The position numbers and the translations under genes are program-made. 43,675 nucleotides of DNA, from contig JAOACP010000016.1 of assembly GCA_026417795.1 (NCBI GenBank), positions 1 to 43,675 on the forward strand, given 5' to 3'. Shown one piece after another: positions 38,293 to 43,675 of the stretch; the stretch's first letter is position 1, and every line of letters starts with the position of its first letter. The stretch is from Thermanaerothrix sp. Lineage in GTDB: Bacteria; Synergistota; Synergistia; Synergistales; Synergistaceae. The notes beneath the pieces are model-generated. The model saw only the letters and a program-made list of their open reading frames with translations. It made no database searches and was not told where the DNA came from.

Positions 38293-41200
38293 CTCTTCCC
38301 CCATCGGCAGACGCCGCACATCTGGGTCTTGGGTTCGTATGGACCCAAGGCCTTTCGGGCTATGTCCAGGAGCTGGGATTCCATTTGAGCCCAGTCTGCC
38401 GATTCCACCGCTATTTTTTCGTACTTTCCGTTCAAGGGCCTTAGGCGCCAGAGGGCCATGTCCGGCTCCTGGCCGGTGATGAGCCACGCCGCCAGGCCGT
38501 AGAAGCGCATCTGGTCATGGTAGAGCTCCTGGATTGGGTTGTCCTCGTGGGTTATCTTGTAGTCCCTTATTATGGGCCCCTCCGAGGCGTGGAGGAACAG
38601 GTCCATGGAGCCCACCATGCGGAAGCGCCCCTTAACCGGCACCCGGAAGGGGACCTCCCGCTTGGCCCCCCGCCGCAGGAGGCTCCGGAACTCCTCGCCG
38701 GTGTCCGACAGGGCGAAGCCGTGAAGCCACTCCAACAGCGCGTCCTTCCAGCGGGTCTTCCTGAGGGCCATTAGCACCTCCGAGGGCATGGAGGCGGTGT
38801 CCTCCATTATCTCAACAAGGCGATCGGGGTTCCCGTCCCAGCGCCTCATGACCCAGTGGGCCAGGCTCCCCAGGTCTGACCCGCCGGGCCCCAGGTCCCC
38901 CAGCTCCTTGTCCCATCTTGGCGCCAGCCCCTGCCTGAAGGTTATCCTGTAGGCCACGGGGCAGAACCGGAAGAGGCTGTAGGAGGTGGCGGACATCTGC
39001 AGCATCGCCCCTTCCCTCGGGGGAAGCTCCAGGGGACAGGGCGCGGGTGCCTCCTCTTGGGCGGCCCCCTTGGGCCCCTCCGCGGGGCTTATGTAGATCC
39101 CCTCCCCCAGGGGCTCCAGGGCCTCCATGGCGTTCCGGGCCCAGGAGTTTGCCCTCCTTTTTGAGGGGGACGCCAGGATGAGCCGGTCCTTTGCCCTGGT
39201 GCAGGCCACGTAGAAGACCCGGAGGCTCTCCTCCTCCTGGGCCGATTTCTCAAGCAGCTGGTGGGCCTTGGATAAAACCCCTTTGCCGCCGTGGAGCTCC
39301 TTTACGAGGGAGCTGGAGGGCACCGCCCCCAGGTGCTTGGACAGGAGAAGCCTCGACTGGTTTTCCCTCTTGCGTTGGGATGGGGATAGGATCACGGCGG
39401 TTATGGGGAACTCAAGCCCCTTGGCGGCGTGAACGGTCATTATGCTTACCGCGTCGGCCTTGGACGTGCTGGGCTCTTCGATGGAGGAGCCGACCATAGC
39501 GGACTTCAGGTGCTCCGCCGCCCCTATGAGGCTGTGCCCCATGGTCCTGTGGTAGTCCAGCAGTATCTCCCTGGCCCTTCGGAGGTTGAGTGCCACCCGT
39601 TCCCGGTCTTGGGGCCGCACCTCCTCAAGCCAGCTTAGGTCCTTCAGTATGTGGTCCACCACCGCCCAGGCCCCGGCGGCCTTGGCCATGTCCGCCATCT
39701 TGGATATCCCAAGGCGCGCTGTCTCGAGGGCGGCTTCAACGCTGTCGGTCCGGATCGGGTTCTTTACGAACCGGCCCAGGAAGGGGGACCCCGCCGCCGA
39801 AAGCAGCGTGAGGTCAGACCGGTCGCCCCCTATGGCGGCCAAGAGGGCCGTGAGGTCCCGGATCTCGAAACGGTTCCCGTAATCCTTGGAACTGTGCATC
39901 ACGTGGGGGATCCCAAGCTCCTGAAAGGCCCCGCTCACCCTGGGGTACTGGGTCCTGGCCGCCACCAGCACCGCGAAGTCCTCCCAGCGGCACCTCCTTA
40001 AGATGCCGCCGTCCAATACCTCAAAGCCCTGGTCCATCATCCGCAGGAACTCCATCCCAAGGATGCGGCTTGCCTTAAGCACATGCTCCTCCTGTTTCTC
40101 CTTCTTCCCTTCCGGTTCCTCCTCCGGCGCTATGAGGACCCTTGAGGGGATTTGATCTAGGTGCTCCGGATGCGTAAGGGGCTCATACCCCTCCTCTATG
40201 CCGGTGCCGATTGAGCCCCCGAAGGCGTGGGAGAAGATCCGGTTCACCGCCCCTATGACCTCCGGGGAGCTCCGCCGGGACTCCGTGAGGCTCACCACGC
40301 CTCCCAGGGGACGTGCCTCCGATATGAGCCGCTGGAACAGCCCAAGGTCCGTGTCCCGGAAGCGGTATATGGACTGCTTGAGGTCCCCCACCACGAACAC
40401 CGAGGCCCCGCCCTCCGCGAAGGACTTCACCAGCTCGAACTGAAGCCAGTCGGTGTCCTGGAACTCGTCCACAAGCACGTGCCTGAAACGGCTCTTGAGG
40501 GGCTCCCGCCTCACCGCTTCCCCCGCCAGGTCTATGAGGTCCTGAAAGGACAGCTGCCCCGAAGATAGCCTGCGGCGGTTCCATGCCTCCCACCCCACGG
40601 CGCACACCCGGTTGCACAGCCCCAGCAGCTCCCCTTCGGCGGGGGCATTCCCCGCCCTTTGCCCCTCCAGCAGCTTCTTTACGCCAAGCAGGGGGGCCGA
40701 TGACTTTTTAACCGCATTGCGGACCTCGCTGACCGACGGTTCCTTGGGGTTAAGCCATTGAAGATCCAATGACTTAAGCAGTTCGTCAAGGGCGTCCTTC
40801 CGCTTGCTCCTCGTGTTGTTGAATTTTTCTATGAACTTGCCGATTAAGTCCAGCATCCCATCGATGTCCGATGCGTCGGGAACCGGCACGCGTTCCGGCT
40901 CCTTGGGGTCCGCGGCTAGAAGCTCCACCGCCAGGCTTGAGGCCATCTCAAGCCACCGGCCCATGGAGGCGGCCATCTTGCTTAAGAGCTCATCAAGCCA
41001 CCCCTCCCGGCCGGTGAAGCTCCAAAGGCTTTCCGGCGAGAAGCCCTCGGTTTTCGCAAGCTTGTCGGCGGCGCTCACCGCCATGTCCGCCAGCTGCTGG
41101 GCCCCCACCCGGTTCACCAGCTCCCGGACCTTTTCCGCATGGGCCTCGAAGAGATCCTTGGCCCTTAGGACCCACGGATCTGCCGCATCGCCCCCAAGGC

Positions 41201-41684
41201 GGCGGACGAACCACTTAGCGTCGGGCCCCTCCAGGGCCATGGCCAGCTCCCGGCGGAACTCATCGACGTGGAAGGGCGAAAGGATGGAGGGGTTGAGGGG
41301 TATCCCCAGCTCCATGGAGGACTCCCGGATCAGCCGAAGCGCGAAGGAGTGTATGGTGGATATGTATGCCTCCCCGACGCGGTTGGACATCTCCACAAGG
41401 CGCGGGTCCTTAAGCTCCTCCCCCCAGACCCTTAAGATGTGCTCTATCCGCTCCCGCATCTCCTGGGCCGCCTTCTCGGTGAAGGTGAGAACCGCCAGCT
41501 GGTCCAGCGAAAGGTCCTCTTGGCTTGCCAGCAGGTACGCCACCCTTCCGCTCAGGGTATGGGTCTTGCCGGTCCCCGCCCCGGCCTTGACGGCGGTTAT
41601 CTTTGAGTCGGAGGTTATGGCCCGCCGCTGGTTGGGCGAGTAGCGGGAGCTTAAGATCCCCTCCATGGCCTCCCTATTGGTCAT
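38265..41684 (-). CDS. addA: AddA-type helicase-nuclease (UvrD/RecB superfamily)
   Basis: A 1139-residue enzyme for processing double-strand DNA ends in recombination repair. Helicase motifs: AGAGTGKTHTLSGRVAYLL (Walker A), LTFTEKAAQEMRERI, HVLVDEFQDTDWLQF (Walker B), VVGDLKQSIYRFRDTD, IMTVHAAKGLEFPI and RVFYVACTRAKDRLIL. The C-terminal nuclease has GSMD (Asp1028) and IIRDYK (Asp1041, Lys1043), the PD-(D/E)xK core. Cys908 (RFCPVAY) with Cys1123, Cys1126 and Cys1132 (CGVCRWGKSC) has the spacing of a [4Fe-4S] nuclease, which Bacillus AddA is not known to have. The ATG at 41684 overlaps the upstream gene by 11 bases; the longer frame to 41774 is a shadow. Confidence 0.88.
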   Translation of the reverse strand: MTNREAMEGILSSRYSPNQRRAITSDSKITAVKAGAGTGKTHTLSGRVAYLLASQEDLSLDQLAVLTFTEKAAQEMRERIEHILRVWGEELKDPRLVEMSNRVGEAYISTIHSFALRLIRESSMELGIPLNPSILSPFHVDEFRRELAMALEGPDAKWFVRRLGGDAADPWVLRAKDLFEAHAEKVRELVNRVGAQQLADMAVSAADKLAKTEGFSPESLWSFTGREGWLDELLSKMAASMGRWLEMASSLAVELLAADPKEPERVPVPDASDIDGMLDLIGKFIEKFNNTRSKRKDALDELLKSLDLQWLNPKEPSVSEVRNAVKKSSAPLLGVKKLLEGQRAGNAPAEGELLGLCNRVCAVGWEAWNRRRLSSGQLSFQDLIDLAGEAVRREPLKSRFRHVLVDEFQDTDWLQFELVKSFAEGGASVFVVGDLKQSIYRFRDTDLGLFQRLISEARPLGGVVSLTESRRSSPEVIGAVNRIFSHAFGGSIGTGIEEGYEPLTHPEHLDQIPSRVLIAPEEEPEGKKEKQEEHVLKASRILGMEFLRMMDQGFEVLDGGILRRCRWEDFAVLVAARTQYPRVSGAFQELGIPHVMHSSKDYGNRFEIRDLTALLAAIGGDRSDLTLLSAAGSPFLGRFVKNPIRTDSVEAALETARLGISKMADMAKAAGAWAVVDHILKDLSWLEEVRPQDRERVALNLRRAREILLDYHRTMGHSLIGAAEHLKSAMVGSSIEEPSTSKADAVSIMTVHAAKGLEFPITAVILSPSQRKRENQSRLLLSKHLGAVPSSSLVKELHGGKGVLSKAHQLLEKSAQEEESLRVFYVACTRAKDRLILASPSKRRANSWARNAMEALEPLGEGIYISPAEGPKGAAQEEAPAPCPLELPPREGAMLQMSATSYSLFRFCPVAYRITFRQGLAPRWDKELGDLGPGGSDLGSLAHWVMRRWDGNPDRLVEIMEDTASMPSEVLMALRKTRWKDALLEWLHGFALSDTGEEFRSLLRRGAKREVPFRVPVKGRFRMVGSMDLFLHASEGPIIRDYKITHEDNPIQELYHDQMRFYGLAAWLITGQEPDMALWRLRPLNGKYEKIAVESADWAQMESQLLDIARKALGPYEPKTQMCGVCRWGKSCGYKKIIG

Positions 41685-43675
41685 CCCACTCACCCCCCTC
41701 GTCTTCCTCCTCCTCAAAGTCCCACGCCTCCAGCCTGCGGCAGACGCCCCCGTAGGGACAGGTGGGGCAGACATGTTTCCTTACGTTATCGTCCGTGTGG
41801 TTGGCCCTGAACTCCCCGGTCCCAAGGGCCCTGTCGAGATCCTCCAGTGCCTTTGAGGCCCTTAAGATCACGTCCTCCGCGGAGTTCCCATCTCCAGTCC
41901 CGTCCTCATCCTGGCCGGACTTTCCCTTGTTGGAGCCCTTGGGTTGGTACAGCCCGTAGGCTTGGGCCACGCCGCCTGCGTCGAAGCGGCTCCCGCCGGA
42001 GGTCCACATGACGCCTATGCGGTTTGATTTATTGAACTTGACGGGGGCCTCCCGGGATCCCCATATCTCCCAGCGGGACCTACCCAGCATGTCCCGCAGC
42101 GACACGAACCCGAAGCCCCACAGCTCCGCCCCCCGCAGCGCCGAGGGCTCCTCCAGGGGGCCGCCCTTAAGGGCCCTGGCGTACGCCGCCAGCTGCAGCG
42201 AGTCCTCGTACCGGTGGGTGCCGCCGGTCTTGAAGTCCAGTATCACGTACCCCCTGCCCTCGGGACCTTCTATCACGTCCACCAGGTCCGCCCGGCCGGT
42301 GCCCGTGTAGTTCTCCATCTCCACCTTTGGCAGCGGCACCTCCGTGAGAGTGGCCGCGAGTCTTAACCCCTTGGCTTCAAGCTCTGACCTCCGCTCCCGA
42401 AGCCAGGATACGCCCCGGCATATCATCTGGTCCAGCTCCATCTGGTACCTCTCCCTGCCTGGCTCAAGGATGGGCCCCGCGGAGGGAAGTTTTAGCACCT
42501 CCCGCATCAGGTCCTCGTGGGATATGCCGGGGTTTGTGACGGCGATCTCCATGGCCTCGTGGGCCAGGCTGCCCATGAGGTAATGGGGAACCGGGTCCAC
42601 CTCCGGCGCCCGGAGCTTCAAGATCCGCTCGCAGGCGAACCGGAATGGGCATTTGACGAAGGAGTCAATGCCGCTCAACGGCAGGCTGGGCTTAGCTTCC
42701 AGGTTCTTAATGGACACATTGACCTTGTAGGGCCCGCCAAGAGCCCTTGAGGCATCGTCCGCCGCCCTTGCGGGGAACTCTACGCCCCGTACGAAGCTTT
42801 CGGAGTGGAACAGCGACGGGGACCCGTTAAGCTCCTCCACCTTAGCCCCCATGGACAGGAGGGACTTTTCGAAGGGGGTGGGGGAGGAAGGCCTTCCGTC
42901 CCGGTCCTCCGCCCCCTGGGTCATGACGAAGGCCTCCCTGCCCGCCAGGGCCATGCGGATGAACAGGGCCTCCCTGGCCTTGCGCCTTTCGTGTAGGTCC
43001 ACCAGGTGGGTGGGGGTAAGGTCCGACCGCTCAAGGAATGAGTTGTTGACCCTGTGCCTGGAGGCTTCGTCCATGAGGGGGGACTCGTTGAGCTTCCCGG
43101 GCCAGCGGGACTGGTCCGTCCCGCACAGCACGAAGAGCCCGTGTTCCGCCAGCACCGGCGGGGCGTCCCGGTATATCCGAACCGCCCCCTCCAAGGGCTG
43201 GTCCTGGGCGGTGTAGGACGAGTTCCCCCACGCCTTAAGAAACCCCATGGCGTCCCGGAGCTTAAGTGGTTCCTGGAACGCGGGCCCCAGGTTTTCTACC
43301 TCCTCCGAAAGGGAGAAGAGCTTCTTCTCCATCTCCTCTATGGCGGAGGTGACTCCCCTCACGGTCCAGTCCAGGTCATGCCGGTCCCCTACGGCCCTGG
43401 AGATCCGCTCCGGGTCCGCCAGCTTCATCACCCCAAGGGCCTCCTCAAGGAGCCTCTTCGGGGTTGCCCCCTTCAGCAACAGCTGGCCGAACTCCGCCAG
43501 CTTAAGGAGCTTGCGCTCCCACTCCTCGCCGTGCTGGGACCTTACGAAATCCCGCCATTGGTCCAGTCCCCTGGGGCGTCGGGTCATGAGGGCCTCCATG
43601 TCGAGGTCCAGCACCGACGAAACCAGCCGCATGGCGGGGAAGAACTCCCATCCCGAGTTCGCCGCCTCCCCGCAC
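41674..43675 (-). CDS. AddB-type nuclease subunit, C-terminal part (5' end beyond window)
   Basis: At least 666 codons are open to the right edge with no convincing start. The ATG at 43632 sits in a continuing sequence (GWEFFPAMRLVSSVLDLD), so the gene is cut by the window. The last third is a RecB-like nuclease: SFVKCPFRFACERILKLRAP, YLMGSLAHEAMEIAVTN, GTGRADLVDVIEG and GYVILDFKTGG with the catalytic Asp and Lys. SLQLAAYARAL follows, then VCPTCPYGGVC. The four Cys fit the AddB iron-sulfur nuclease. Upstream parts contain ADDB-like FVLCGTDQSRWPGKLNESPL and degenerate helicase-like segments. It ends in an acidic tail (FEEEEDEGGEWDD) and overlaps the addA start, forming one operon. Confidence 0.83.
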   Translation of the reverse strand, partial: CGEAANSGWEFFPAMRLVSSVLDLDMEALMTRRPRGLDQWRDFVRSQHGEEWERKLLKLAEFGQLLLKGATPKRLLEEALGVMKLADPERISRAVGDRHDLDWTVRGVTSAIEEMEKKLFSLSEEVENLGPAFQEPLKLRDAMGFLKAWGNSSYTAQDQPLEGAVRIYRDAPPVLAEHGLFVLCGTDQSRWPGKLNESPLMDEASRHRVNNSFLERSDLTPTHLVDLHERRKAREALFIRMALAGREAFVMTQGAEDRDGRPSSPTPFEKSLLSMGAKVEELNGSPSLFHSESFVRGVEFPARAADDASRALGGPYKVNVSIKNLEAKPSLPLSGIDSFVKCPFRFACERILKLRAPEVDPVPHYLMGSLAHEAMEIAVTNPGISHEDLMREVLKLPSAGPILEPGRERYQMELDQMICRGVSWLRERRSELEAKGLRLAATLTEVPLPKVEMENYTGTGRADLVDVIEGPEGRGYVILDFKTGGTHRYEDSLQLAAYARALKGGPLEEPSALRGAELWGFGFVSLRDMLGRSRWEIWGSREAPVKFNKSNRIGVMWTSGGSRFDAGGVAQAYGLYQPKGSNKGKSGQDEDGTGDGNSAEDVILRASKALEDLDRALGTGEFRANHTDDNVRKHVCPTCPYGGVCRRLEAWDFEEEEDEGGEWDDQ

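Noticed and set aside
41685-41774. Longer N-terminus of AddA
   Set aside because: The added residues are a shadow of the upstream gene's acidic tail; the ATG at 41684 directly precedes the conserved helicase start.

Overview
The window is GC-rich, densely packed chromosomal DNA. It comes from a diderm bacterium that makes lipopolysaccharide: a full ADP-heptose pathway and heptosyltransferases are present. AGG (Arg) and ATA (Ile) codons are common, purine-rich ribosome binding sites are strong, and TTG/GTG starts are frequent. This fits an anaerobic, possibly thermophilic member of the Synergistota (Thermanaerovibrio-like). That placement is inference from gene content and style, not from a marker gene. 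No tRNA, rRNA, CRISPR array, insertion sequence or prophage was seen.

Left part (1-6100). The 5' end of trpB leaves the window on the minus strand. It is preceded by a complete tryptophan attenuator: a promoter, a leader peptide with three Trp codons in WWRW, a pause hairpin and two tandem terminators. Next come a secreted YbjN-like protein and nadA-nadB-nadC, the de novo quinolinate/NAD pathway, all on the minus strand. An iron-dependent alcohol dehydrogenase diverges from nadA.

Fructose and thiamine region (6100-15400, all minus strand). A DeoR-type regulator, 1-phosphofructokinase, PTS IIA and PTS IIBC form a fructose operon. Its leader carries four TTGA-repeats at exactly 10-bp steps. 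After it lie a DMT permease and a radical SAM protein of the DNA modification/repair type. The operon thiD-thiM-thiE-thiW sits behind a TPP riboswitch and looks like a thiamine salvage unit.

Cell-surface region (15400-25500). On the plus strand, gmd, fcl, a GT10 fucosyltransferase, a GT4 glycosyltransferase, a GT9 heptosyltransferase and gmhB follow one another with short gaps or overlaps. hldD is inverted. gmhA, hldE and a second GT9 diverge from it. Together these make GDP-L-fucose and ADP-L-glycero-D-manno-heptose and probably assemble an outer-core or O-chain glycan.

Right part (25500-43675). This holds a class V aminotransferase and a 477-residue protein of unknown function. A plus-strand cluster follows: a UPF0182 membrane protein, a PP2C phosphatase, a membrane-anchored Ser/Thr kinase and a secreted protein, then an unknown protein with a possible winged-helix start. 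After that come a TPR-like acidic protein and a PAS-GGDEF-HD-GYP protein on the minus strand. The window ends in an AddAB-type helicase-nuclease pair in which both subunits carry the four-cysteine pattern of an iron-sulfur nuclease. The second subunit runs off the right edge.
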